This document shows, in pieces, positions 45,316 through 55,736 of a stretch of DNA of 64,000 nt (its first letter is position 1; every line of letters starts with the position of its first letter). The stretch is from Nannobrachium achirus (lineage: Eukaryota; Chordata; Actinopteri; Myctophiformes; Myctophidae). The position numbers and the translations under genes were made by a program. Location of the stretch: the NCBI GenBank assembly GCA_963921795.1, contig OY997641.1:26586052-26650051 (forward strand), in the 5' to 3' direction. The notes below the pieces were generated by a model, which did not search any database, had not been told where the DNA came from, and saw only the letters and a list, made by a program, of their open reading frames with translations.

Positions 45316-46125
45316 AAGAAGCTGGGCCGCCCGAGGCGACCTGGCCAACTCGGGAACGATGTAAATAGGGAATGAATGCCCCGCCCTTTAATGCAAACCC
45401 GTTTTGACCATCTGTTTGCCTGTGTCCATTTATGCCCATATATGGAGATCACTGCAGATATAGTTCTGGGTCCATTTTATGCCCATATATGGAGATATCT
45501 GTCTATCTGCGTCCATTTTATGCTGCAGATAGTGTCCCTTCAGATAGGACCCGTTTTGACCATCTGTTTACCTGTGTCCATTTATGCCCATATATGGAGA
45601 TATCTGTCTGTCTGCGTCCACTTTATGCCCATATATGGAGATATTTGACCATCTGTTTGCCTGTGTCCATTTATGCCCATATATGTAGATATCTGTATCT
45701 GTCTGTCTGCATTCATTTTATGCCCATATATGGAGATCTATGCAGACACAGTGCCAGTTCCGGAAAATCCTGATGTCAGACATCAGAATCCGAACCTTTC
45801 ATGCTGGTTCCAGAAAATCGTGTATCGGGTCGGGTCGAGGCCGAGCACTGCACTACCTGCTGCGGTGAGGAACGCGTGTGCCGAATTTGAAATAGGGAAT
45901 GAATGCCCACACCCTTTAATGCAAACCCCAATATACCTGTTGTCATAGGACCCGTTTTGACCACCTGTTTGCCTTTGTCCCCTCATGCCCATATGGAGAT
46001 CTCTGCACACACAGTACCGGTTGCGGAAAACTCTGATGTCAGACATCAGTTCCGCATACGGGCATTCATTTTATGCCCATATATGGAGAACGCGTGTGCC
46101 GGTGGGAAGAACGGTTTCGAGATTG
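45316..46125 (-). mobile_element. Diverged Helitron relative, minus orientation
   Basis: Inverted 3' end (AAGCTGGGCCGCCCGAGGCG then ACCTGGCCAACTCGGGAACG) matches the end of the Helitron dimer. Arrays of TATGCCCATATATGGAGAT fill the middle. CGCGTGTGCCGGTGGGAAGA and ACGGTTTCGAGA near 46090-46120 match the inverted 5' region. Its hairpin has lost the stem. Confidence 0.8.
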
Positions 46126-46129
46126 TAAG

Positions 46130-46692
46130 ATGGTCCTTCACGTCCCCACCACCCTTAACCACCAATATCACCATATCTGCCATTACTCTATCATCATGAA
46201 TCTAACCACCTTACTTTATGTATTAGAATTGTATTTTGCAAGAATATTATGTTTGAGACGTTTTTTAAATTGTAAGATATTAACACTATGCTTGACCTCC
46301 TCATTCAAGCCATTCCAGATTTTAACTCCACAAACGGATATGCACATACTCTTCCGAGTGGTAAAAGCACAGCTCTGTTTTAAATTAAGTTCCCATCTCA
46401 AATCATAACCCCCTTCCCTATCCCTGAACATTTGGAGAATGTTCCTAGGAAGCAATTTATGCCTTACCTTAAACATAAATAGAGCTGTTCTATATTCAAT
46501 TAAATCACATAGCTTCATTAAAGACGACCCTAGGAACAGTTCATTTGTATGGTCATAATAGCCAACCTTATGTACTATTCTTATGGCTCTTTTTTGGGCT
46601 ATAACTAACGGCTGTAGGTTACTTTGATATGTATTTCCCCACACCTCTAGACAATAAGACAGATATGGTAATATTAGAGTGTTATACAATGT
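46130..46692 (-). mobile_element. LINE 3' fragment (L2/CR1/jockey-type)
   Basis: 5'-truncated piece whose minus strand codes the end of a non-LTR reverse transcriptase protein, followed by a short 3' region to about 46130. Its 5' side is cut by the palindromic AATGTAAT element at 46695. Confidence 0.75.
46216..46689 (-). pseudogene. C-terminal part of a non-LTR reverse transcriptase protein
   Basis: About 157 residues open to the stop. Landmarks are LILPYLSYCLEVWGNTY, LQPLVIAQKRAIRIV, CGVKIWNGLNEEVKHS and LQFKKRLKHNIL, the region downstream of the catalytic palm in L2/CR1/jockey-type LINE proteins. The catalytic domain and the endonuclease are missing and the first codon is not ATG, so this is a 5'-truncated retroposition product, not a gene. 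Confidence 0.82.
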
Positions 46693-46694
46693 TG

Positions 46695-47088
46695 TAGCAA
46701 CTCATAATGTAATAACTGCTCATAATGTAATAAGGGCTCATAATGTAATAAGAAAAATGTAATAAAAACTCATAATGTAATAATCAGCTCATAATGTAAT
46801 AGAAAAACGAGCGCATAACGTAATGGATTTTTCAATAATGTAATAATGTAATAATGTGTTACATTAAGAACCTCCACATAGGAGGCTCATAATGTAATAA
46901 AACTTCATAATGTAATAATGTATTTTTATTACATTATGAGCTGATTATTACATTATGAGCTTTTATTACATTTTAATTATTACATTATACGCTTGTTTTT
47001 TATTACATTATGAGCTGATTATTACATTATGAGTTTTTATTACATGTTTTTATTACATTATGAGCCCTTATTTCATTATGAGTTGCTA
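46695..47088. repeat. Fold-back array of CATAATGTAATAA iterons
   Basis: Begins TAGCAACTCATAATGTAATA and ends TATGAGTTGCTA. The left half has repeated CTCATAATGTAATAA and the right half the inverted TTATTACATTATGAG, so the whole 394 bp can fold. A short relative of one end is at 49565-49590. Confidence 0.9.
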
Positions 47089-48090
<1,002 letters not shown>

Positions 48091-48094
48091 CTGG

Positions 48095-48374
48095 AGATAG
48101 GAACGGATAATGTCATTATGAGACACACGCACCACCTCTCACTTCAAACTTGGTTTGATTTTTTTCCCCCTTTTCCACCAGCATACAGTATCAGGTAGCT
48201 ACAATTTTGACAGTCCAGTAAATACAAGCCCTGGCTTCTCTATCCCACAAAAACATCAATCAAACAGGTAGCCACATGTATCACAGTCAAGCTAAAATTA
48301 CAAATAACAATAGTGTAGAATATGCCCAAAGATGGTGTATGAAACAACAGAGACGTCCATACATTAGCATAATG
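48095..48374. other. Spacer between the inverted OTU fragments, left part
   Basis: No feature recognised. Confidence 0.4.
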
Positions 48375-48382
48375 ACTTAATA

Positions 48383-48786
48383 GTAGGGTGACCATATTTT
48401 CAGCCGCTCAAACCGGGACGCGAACCACTGTTGCCTAAAACCGAGACCCTAAAAGCTTGCCCATTCTCTAACATTCGTGCAAGCGCACATACACCGCAGG
48501 GTTGCAAACAGGTAGTGAGTGATTGACAAACAGCCTCAGCGTTGAATTCAGACGCGCAATGAATTTGTACATGTTTTCTGATTGGTTAGTTGAGCATATT
48601 TTCGTGAAAAGAACATGATAAATGTCTATGCAACCACTAAAAACAGATATTATTGGCACAATTTTGTAGTGAATGTTGAAAAGCGGGACATATTAGTGAT
48701 ATTTATTTGAGATATTTGTCCGGACACCGGGACACGCAGCTTGAAAACGAACAGTCCCGGCCAAACCTGGGACTTCTGGTCACCCT
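48383..48786. mobile_element. Non-autonomous DNA transposon (GTAGGGTGACCA ends)
   Basis: Inverted ends GTAGGGTGACCATATTTTC and ACTTCTGGTCACCCT. The 8-mer ACTTAATA flanks both sides (48375-48382 and 48787-48794), fitting a hAT-type TSD. Alternative border choices with a TTAA target are possible. Inner ACCGGGACGCG and AGTCCCGG motifs are also roughly inverted. Confidence 0.8.
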
Positions 48787-48837
48787 ACTTAATAATGTGG
48801 TCTCAGTTGTTATATGAGATACATGAAGGTTTCCTGT

Positions 48838-48939
48838 GCAAATAAGCTGAAAAGCTTACTAGGAGCTCCCTTTTGTTGACCTTGTACCAGTGAACTGCAC
48901 TGTCATGAACCTTTTCCTATGCAAACTTCTAATAAAGTC

Positions 48940-48976
<37 letters not shown>
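48838..48976 (+). mobile_element. LINE 3' end with (ATCA)n tail
   Basis: GACCTTGTACCAGTGAACTG, CCTATGCAAACTTCTAATAA and AGTCTTCAATCAATCAATCA form a LINE-type 3' end. An inverted copy is inserted at 13683-13826. Confidence 0.8.
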
Positions 48977-49149
48977 GGATAGATAGCACCTTAACTCTGC
49001 AGCCGCACTGAGGCACTCCAACACAATAGTGCACCAGTTCTTTTAGAGTTGTGCATACTAGTATCCACCTAACGTTTCTTCAAAACCCTTAAGTGTAACC
49101 AGTCATTACAGACAGCGACGTTAGCTTAGGTTCAGCACGTCAAGCCCTA

Positions 49150-49590
49150 TTATAAATCCGGCCCTGGGACAGAGTCAGGGACAGAGTCAGGGCCAGAATG
49201 AGGTACCGAGTCAGGGCCAGAGTGAGGGCTAGACTTAGGGCCAGAGTGAGGGACAGATTGAAGTGGTGCGCTCTCCTCTGCTTCCTGGACTCTTTGAATC
49301 AAGTGTGTGACTGGTCCATCAAGGCTTACATAATGGTCCCCATGACCTTCGGCAAAGTGGCCCAGAACTAGCAATGGCAGACTGTCGTCATACTGACCAC
49401 ATGGGGATATTATCGATGTTGCATCAACACCCAGTGTCGATACAATCACAAACTGTATGTTGAACATTGTGGATGCTCTTTGTACAGCTAAATGATCCCT
49501 ATATGTATTCATTTGCTGCATGTTTAGCAGATAGTTGCTCCATTCTCCATCAACACAGTTGGCAGGGTGTGTAGCAACTCATAATGTAAA
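49150..49590 (-). pseudogene. OTU-protease-domain fragment of a mobile element, minus copy
   Basis: The minus strand gives GEWSNYLLNMQQ, RDHLAVQRASTMFNIQFV, LGVDATSIISPCGQYDD and GHFAEGHGDHYVSLDG, followed by a degenerate SGPDSVPHSGPDSVP repeat from a GGGCCAGAGTGAGG minisatellite. It matches the plus copy (47089-48090) and stays open longer. The 5' part and the cysteine motif are absent. Its upstream border is a short piece of the AATGTAAT iteron element. Confidence 0.75.
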
Positions 49591-50159
49591 AAAAAATACC
49601 TATGAGAGGGTAATCTGCATTTCGCCAATGCATTTCAATGAGAATGGAGCGTTTCATGCCAGTAGAGGATTTCTGCAAAAAACGCTCAATTCTCATTGAA
49701 ATGCATTGGTGGAACGCGGATTCCACTCTCATAGGTATTTTGGTGTGTGGGCACCCTTACAAGTAAAAGTCCAGAATTCAAAATGTACTTGAGTAAAAGT
49801 ATGAAAGTGTTGGCATCAAAATGCACTTCAAGTATCAAAAGTAAAAGTACAAAATGTTTGAAAATAGCAGATCTACAAGCTCACAACGCGTCACATCACG
49901 GCGCGTTGTGAGCTTGTAGATTGGCTACTTTCAAATAGGGCTAAAGTGGTTTATGTATGTTTTTTAATATTTTAATTTATACCTATAATTTATAACTAGT
50001 TACTAAAGTTTTCAAATACATGTAGTGAAGTAAAAGTGCACTATTTGTATCCGAGATGTAGTTAAGTAGAAGTAAAAGTATTGAAAATTGGAAATACTCA
50101 AGTAAAGTACAAATATCTCAAAATTATTACTTAAGTAAATGTACTTAGTTACACCACTG
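49591..50159 (+). mobile_element. Right part of the split hAT element
   Basis: Starts inside the nested GTAAGGGTG element (AAAATACCTATGAGAGGG), repeats the segment and hairpin found at 34260-34590, and continues to the true right end GTACTTAGTTACACCACTG. CTGCATAG follows (50160-50167), identical to the 8-mer before the left part at 34166. Confidence 0.85.
49859..49927. repeat. Palindromic hairpin module
   Basis: AAAATAGCAGATCTACAAGC, TCACAACGCGTC, loop ACATCACG, GCGCGTTGTGAGCTTGTAGA, TTGGCTA. Shares its loop with the copy at 34512-34584. Confidence 0.92.
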
Positions 50160-50167
50160 CTGCATAG

Positions 50168-50743
50168 TAGCTATTTTTGTCACACAACATCAGCGTACGG
50201 CGAAGTAAAAATGCAGGCTAAATGGCTGAGCCCAAGGGAGAGAGTGAATGAGAAAGAGATGGGGGGATTAGATTAGAGCGAGGGGGGAAAGGAAAACATT
50301 GCAGCTGTCACATTCTCTCATATGAGACCACCAGTCCCCCGAGAAAAGACACTCTTAAGGATGAAAGAGGCATGCCTTGCTCTTTCCCCACTCACTCTCC
50401 CTCCCTCTCTCTCTTAGAAGTTCGGGCCGCTACGTGGCCCTCACGTCCCACCGCCAATGTGACTGATATGTCCATAATATGGACATATCAGGTCCATACC
50501 GGTATATGGACTCCATATATGGAGATTGAGAGTGTGTCTGTCAGTTCTTGTCATGGCCATGTATGGAGAGCTCTGTATTTGTTAGTCCTTGTCCCTTTTA
50601 TTATTAGTCTGGTTTCCCCTGCATATTTGCTCCGGCATAGTCTGGTTGCCCCTCCAAGGCTTGTCCAACTTTATTCCTTCCATTTTTCCATCTTTCCATC
50701 TTTCTAGATAACCATTTTTTTTAACTGCGCTACTCCTCCCACG
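50168..50743. other. Non-coding stretch with CCATATATGG-type motifs
   Basis: 50460-50560 has ATGTCCATAATATGGACATA, ACCGGTATATGG and TCCATATATGGAGAT, relics of the array family seen in the Helitrons. No gene. Confidence 0.55.
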
Positions 50744-50751
50744 GTTTTGGT

Positions 50752-50806
50752 CAGAAGGGACGAATGCAGGAGCCGCTGCCGGAGACTGCATTCGCAGCTG
50801 TCCCTC
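50752..50806. mobile_element. 55-bp micro-MITE with 8-bp TSD
   Basis: Left CAGAAGGGACGAATGCAGGA, right GACTGCATTCGCAGCTGTCC then CTC, with CCGCTGCCGG between. Exact flanking GTTTTGGT (50744-50751 and 50807-50814). Its ends match those of the 8.4-kb element (CAGAAGGAGCGAATACA and, inverted, GAGGGACAGCGAATGCA). Confidence 0.8.
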
Positions 50807-50814
50807 GTTTTGGT

Positions 50815-51897
50815 GGCATGCACTTAATTGGGCCATATGTCAAAGCGACCGGCTTCATCGGGAGCTATCCGTGTGCAAAGGTTGGAGCCTGTAGAACCAA
50901 CTCTGGGCTGTGAGAACCTTGACATGCTTACTTGGTTACTTGTTATGTCACAATAAATGTATTTGTGAATTAATTTTCTTTGATTACAAATGAAATTTCC
51001 CAAATATGGAGATGACTGACATCATAGATGTCTGACATCATAGACCACATGAGACTGACACAGCATGTCCATACTTACTATATATGGGGATTCCAAGATA
51101 TGGGCTTAATATTGATGACATCAGGGATCTCCATAATGGGCATAAAAGGGACTATAGGACTGAGACGGAGATCTCCATATATGGCCATTCATCTATTAGT
51201 GAATACATTTTTCCCATTGACTTGAATGGTGAAACTTCAAATGGCAAGACGGAATTCATTTGAAAGTTCATTTGAAACTGTCACAGCAACCACACTTGCA
51301 ATTCCCAATTGCCTCTTTCTAATTCTATCTAATCTATCTACTATGTGACACTCAGTTTTGGCTGCTGCGCCCGGACGTTTGTTTTTACAGACAAAGGTCA
51401 GTTTGAAGTTTGTTGGTTCCTACCCACCTGCTGCTACAGTACATTGCATGGGGCAGAACTTTTTTTATGTGTGTGTGTGTGTGCTGTTTTTTCCGCCCAG
51501 AAGTTTTTTTTCAAGTGGTACACAGTATCTCTAAAGTCATGGATCTGTCCCATTTCCCATATTCCCTCCTGATTGGCCACCATTGCCTTCTAAAGTTTGT
51601 GTATGCGACCTGACGGTGGTGACTTGGTGGTGACGTCACCAAGAATGCTGGTCCCTCATTGCCACACAGACACCGCCACATACAGAAACACCGAACGCAG
51701 TATTGCACCCTCTGCTGGCGTTAAGTAAATGTGGCTTACCCACCACCCGCACCACATTTCAATCCACTATGCATTCACTGCGGAGTGACACAAGGGCTGA
51801 GAGCATGTATGTTATTGGGGATAGTTGGAATGCAGCCCCTGTCCCCTCTTGTTAGTTAAGGTAGGTAGGTCAACAGGCCACTCATCTTGCTGGTGGA
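50815..51897. other. Non-coding stretch with degenerate CCATATATGG array
   Basis: 50995-51190 carries CCAAATATGGAGATGAC, CTATATATGGGGATTCC and GAGATCTCCATATATGGCCA, a decayed Helitron-type array. The rest shows nothing recognisable. Confidence 0.55.
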
Positions 51898-51903
51898 GTT
51901 TTG

Positions 51904-52160
51904 GTAAATAAATGGTAAATGGTGCATTTATATAGCGCTTTTATTCAAAGCGCTTTACAATGTGCATTACATTCACCCATTCACATTCATACACCGGTGG
52001 CGGTGGAAACCATCCAAGGGACCAACCAGCTCATCAGGAGCAACTCTGGGTTCAGTGTCTTGCCCAAGGACACTTCGACATGTAGACAGGAGGAGCTGGG
52101 ATTTGAACCATCAATTGGATCATTCATTGGCCAACCTGCTCTACCTCTTGAGCTACAGCC
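51904..52160 (-). mobile_element. tRNA-derived SINE forming the 3' end of the RCC1-like ORF
   Basis: On the minus strand the A box GCTGTAGCTCAAGAGGTAG, B box GGTTCAAATCCCAGCTCC and tail AAAAGCGCTATATAAATGCA are clear. Direct repeats GTTTTG flank it (51898-51903 and 52161-52166). Its head overlaps the last codons of the RCC1-like frame. Confidence 0.9.
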
Positions 52161-53464
52161 GTTTTGACCAGAAGAACTGTATGCTGCCCTCCGCCGGATG
52201 CCGCTAGTACTGTGCAGTTCTCCAGCTGTTTGCCTGACATCTTCACAGGGCTCCACTCGTCCTTCTCCTCGTCATTGCTCTGCCCTGTGCCAAGCTGCAG
52301 GTTGGTGCCCATGCCCCAGGCATACACAGATCCTTTTCTGGAGACAGCAAAGCTGACACGGGACCCACAACTCACTCCTTTGGCCAACTGCATCCCAGGC
52401 ACAGGCGAGGGCTCGCTCTTCTGTGCAGCTCCCTCGCCCAGCCCCAGGCGACCGTAATGCTCACTGCCCAGGCTATACACCTGGCCTTCACTATCTAGGC
52501 AGAGTGCGTGCTCCTCTCCTCCAGAGAACTCCACCCAAGCTGTGGTAGAGTTGCTGAAGCAGGTCGGTTTCACTGGAAAATAACAATTGCCTTTAATCCC
52601 AAGCTGATGATAGTTGGACAGGCCAAACACATACACAAAGCCATCTTTTGATACTGCAAAGGTGAAGTTCTCCCCACAGAAGGCATCTATGAAGTGAACC
52701 TTTCCTTTTACTGCCACCCGCTGGGGAATCAGTAGCCGGTCGAGGCCCTGCCTGCCTCCTCTGTCAGTAAACATCTCATTCACCCTTCCCAGCTGCCCCT
52801 TCTCTGCGCACCCTGCAGTGTAGAGGTTCCCCCCATGTGTTACCAACACAAGGTGGTCATTACCTGAAGCCACTTTAACGACAGGCTCTTTCAAAGGGAC
52901 TTTGACGGGAACGTTGCACTTTTCCCTGGAATCCAAAAGACCCATGAGGCCACTGCTGTCTCTAAAAGAGCCCCAGAGGTACACTGTTCCATCCTCTGTG
53001 AGAGCAGCTGTGTGGCAGTTCCCGGCAGAAACCTGAACGACCTTCTCGCCCAGGACCACCTTCCCGGGACAACTCTCCGGCGCCGAGTCTGACGTCTCCC
53101 GACCCAAGGCACCCTCGTCGTTACAGCCAAATGTGTAGACGGTCCCGGCAGCACTGAGGCACACCGTGTGCACTCCTCCAGCTGCCACCTGCACCATGCC
53201 TTCTGGCAGGGGGACCAGGGTGGGCCTCCTCCGCTCCATGATGTTGTCTCCTAAACCCAGTTGTCCAAGGTCGCCCTGGCCCAGCACCAGAACCTGGCCT
53301 GTCTGCTTCCCATGACTCCTGTGCTGAACTTTCAGCTTTTCCTCATGACCTCTCTGCGTCCCATGACCCCTGTGGTCAACCTTCCCTTTTCCCTTGTTAT
53401 ATGGCGAGTGCCGTGTCCTATGAGTCTTGCTTGGAGTCTTCCCTGAAGTATTCTTTGCAGGCAT
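52124..53464 (-). CDS. RCC1-like protein, intronless retrogene with SINE-derived C terminus
   Basis: The 446-residue product matches RCC1 (about 421 residues), the chromatin-bound exchange factor for the GTPase Ran, along the whole seven-bladed propeller. Landmarks are [14 protein letters not shown] (62-74), [12 protein letters not shown] (112-123), [10 protein letters not shown] (164-173, the wedge that contacts Ran), VASGNDHLV (198-206), [11 protein letters not shown] (235-245), GLSNYHQLG (281-289), [10 protein letters not shown] and [12 protein letters not shown]. The basic N terminus is longer than usual and repeats a KV.HR.HG motif ([16 protein letters not shown]). Two positions known to matter in human RCC1 differ by my alignment: D128 is N149 and H304 is E318; D44 and D182 are kept. 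The last residues ([12 protein letters not shown]) and the stop are encoded by a SINE head. Vertebrate rcc1 has many introns, so this is a retrocopy. The frame is intact; activity is uncertain. Confidence 0.88.
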   Translation of the reverse strand: MPAKNTSGKTPSKTHRTRHSPYNKGKGKVDHRGHGTQRGHEEKLKVQHRSHGKQTGQVLVLGQGDLGQLGLGDNIMERRRPTLVPLPEGMVQVAAGGVHTVCLSAAGTVYTFGCNDEGALGRETSDSAPESCPGKVVLGEKVVQVSAGNCHTAALTEDGTVYLWGSFRDSSGLMGLLDSREKCNVPVKVPLKEPVVKVASGNDHLVLVTHGGNLYTAGCAEKGQLGRVNEMFTDRGGRQGLDRLLIPQRVAVKGKVHFIDAFCGENFTFAVSKDGFVYVFGLSNYHQLGIKGNCYFPVKPTCFSNSTTAWVEFSGGEEHALCLDSEGQVYSLGSEHYGRLGLGEGAAQKSEPSPVPGMQLAKGVSCGSRVSFAVSRKGSVYAWGMGTNLQLGTGQSNDEEKDEWSPVKMSGKQLENCTVLAASGGGQHTVLLVKTAVAQEVEQVGQ

Positions 53465-54426
53465 GACGGCAAAATAAATAATGAAATAGTGGTTAGAATG
53501 ACTATTTGCAGTTCAAAGAGTGTACTAGTTTCATGGTGTGAAACAATTATTAGATATAAAGGAAGGATGTGACGTCATGTGCACGTGGTCGACCCACAAA
53601 ACTAAACCCAGAGCCATATAAGGAGAGTTGGGTCACCTCTGTTCACTTCATCATGCCAGTCCAATTGCGACTTGGGAGGAGCCAGTATAGAGTAGACACA
53701 AAGCCAGCTGAACCGGAAGTTTACGGAATGCACTAGCTGTTTCTGCTCCCTCATTGACGCAACTCTCCAATAGAAGGCTCTAACTAAACCAAACCAAAGT
53801 GCTTGAATTTTCTTTTCTTTTTTTGCGCTCCTAGCACCTTTTTACTATATATTTCTATGGTAAAGACACTCCTCTTTCAGGCTGCGTATTTTTCAAAGTT
53901 TCGATGCTTTTTGCATCTAGCATTTGTAGACAGTGCACTGGGTGCCTCAATTTATGGAGCACTGCAGTTAAACAGTTAGATCCGTCTACCATCCATCTGA
54001 GACATGCTTTCTAGTTGTACTCTTTTCTTACTGTCCTTTATTATTCATTTTACTCCTGCTTCTCCCTGCACCGTCTAATTATCTCCCTTCGTATTTGTTC
54101 AATCTCCTCTCAGTTGGCAGACAGGCTCCGGAGTATTAATTACACCCCAGAGGATCAGCATCTCTTATTATGCCCCTGTGTCTCTAATTACGTCTCTCCT
54201 CATTCCCTTTGCTTAGTTCCTCTGTTCGCCCCGTTCCCCTCATCCTCTTCCTCCTCTTCTTCACCCTGAAGGGGTATCGGGGGTATCGTGGAAATCTCCA
54301 CGATACGATTATTGTGAGCGTTCTTCATCACGATAAACGATAATATTGCGTATCGTCCCATCCCTAGCAGCAACACGTTCTTGGCTGTCTTCATCCCTCT
54401 CCCCTTGTGACGTCCATTTGGCGACC
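53465..54426. other. Upstream of the RCC1-like gene, non-coding
   Basis: No clear promoter. 54085-54195 is AT/homeobox-motif-rich (GTATTAATTACACC, TCTAATTACG). 54276-54367 is a one-ended hAT-like fragment ending ATCGTCCCATCCCTAG. Confidence 0.5.
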
Positions 54427-54434
54427 ATTGTCTT

Positions 54435-54709
54435 CAGGGGCGTCACACCAAATTCTGGGCCCTGGGGTACAAGGATTCACTGCGGGCCCCCCATGAATGT
54501 TAACTATTGAAAAATAGCAGATATACAAGCTCACAGCGCGGCACCGAGTGCTCTTTGAATACATATATTCAAAGATTTTCACACATTTCCACAACTTTTC
54601 AAAAATAGCAGATCTATCTGCTATTTTTCAATAGATAAAGTTACTAGGTCCCCTCCACCTTGGGCCCCAGTAACTCAGTCCCACTTTCCTACCCCTTGTG
54701 ACGCCCCTG
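54435..54709 (+). mobile_element. Non-autonomous hAT element, family Q
   Basis: Starts CAGGGGCGTCACACC and ends TTGTGACGCCCCTG, exact 8-bp TSD ATTGTCTT (54427-54434 and 54710-54717). Contains two partial hairpin modules (54512-54550 and 54598-54632). A second copy begins at 63887. Confidence 0.93.
54598..54632. repeat. Collapsed hairpin module
   Basis: TTCAAAAATAGCAGATC is followed directly by TATCTGCTATTTTTCAA. The stem base is kept but the upper stem and loop are gone. Confidence 0.8.
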
Positions 54710-54717
54710 ATTGTCTT

Positions 54718-55407
54718 TGTAGCATTCTCTCCACCTCTCTCTCTCTCTCTCTGTCTCTGTGTGTTGCATTTTTCATTCTCCTCCTTTGTGAATTATTTCC
54801 CCCCTCTGCTCTTACACCTGATCGAGTCGTTCGGCTGTCTCCCATCTGTCCTTCATTCCTTCACTCGCTCACCTCTCTTATTCATTCCTTCCCGTTTCAT
54901 CAATTCACTGACACACAACAACCGCCCGCAGCTGCAGCAGCACAGTGTCTTATGTGACTACCAGAGCATGCACAAACGCATGCATGCACACGCACAACTT
55001 AAAACACATCCTATCCCCATAGTAATGCGCTCTGTGGAATATGAAATATATGCCGCATGCTGCATGCGATTAATGACTAATGTTGAAGTGTGCACAATGT
55101 ACTATGCTGAAGAGCAGATCAGCTGTGAAATGCCAGTGAGGGAGAAATTGAGGGAATATGTTTTCATGAACATCACTCATGACTTATGCATTTGATGACA
55201 AAAAACACACACTGCTACAAGTATGCAAAAGATGGGGAGATATAAATAAGCGAAAGATGATATGATATGATATATATATACAGTACTGTATATATAATGT
55301 AGTATATAAATTCACAGGTCTTATTCTTACTTTAACAGTAAAATAGCAAATATGCATTTACTGTACACTGAGGGTCTTCCACTACATATGTCCAATAAGT
55401 AGTTGGG
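54718..55407. other. Non-coding stretch, nothing recognised
   Basis: C/T-rich near 54730-54900, TA-rich near 55260-55310. No gene. Confidence 0.45.
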
Positions 55408-55415
55408 GATCCCTG

Positions 55416-55681
55416 CAGGGACGTGCAGAGAATGTTAGAGAGGCAGGGGCTGACATTTCTAAAAGGGCCTTTCAGTGAAAATATCGAATATTTTCGGTAC
55501 TTGATACTACACTGAACTAACTTTTGAATGCTGCCTTCATGGCATTGAAAGAGGGCATTTTGCATTTCCTTCACCATAGTAAAAACTGCATTCATGGTCT
55601 GTAGAGGCCGGGCTCTTTTTACAGACGGACAGAAGGGCAGGGGCTCAAGCTCACTTTGATGTCTATGTATGCACGTGCCTG
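55416..55681 (-). mobile_element. hAT element, family D, minus orientation, collapsed hairpin
   Basis: Ends CAGGGACGTGCAGAGAATG and TGTATGCACGTGCCTG. No matching TSD found. At the usual hairpin position it has only GAAAATATCGAATATTTTC. It seems to lie inside the left end of a family A element, whose inverted start (CATTGAAGGCTCCTG) is at 55721-55735. Confidence 0.78.
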
Positions 55682-55736
55682 CTCTCAGCTAAGAGGTTCT
55701 TTCTTGGCCTGAAAAAAAACATTGAAGGCTCCTGCT

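Noticed and set aside
45316-45335. Functional Helitron 3' end for the third relative
   Set aside because: The hairpin stem is incomplete and the terminal CTRR is not kept.
46695-47088. Replication origin from iterons
   Set aside because: The iterons sit in a dispersed fold-back repeat linked to OTU transposon fragments; an origin role has no support.
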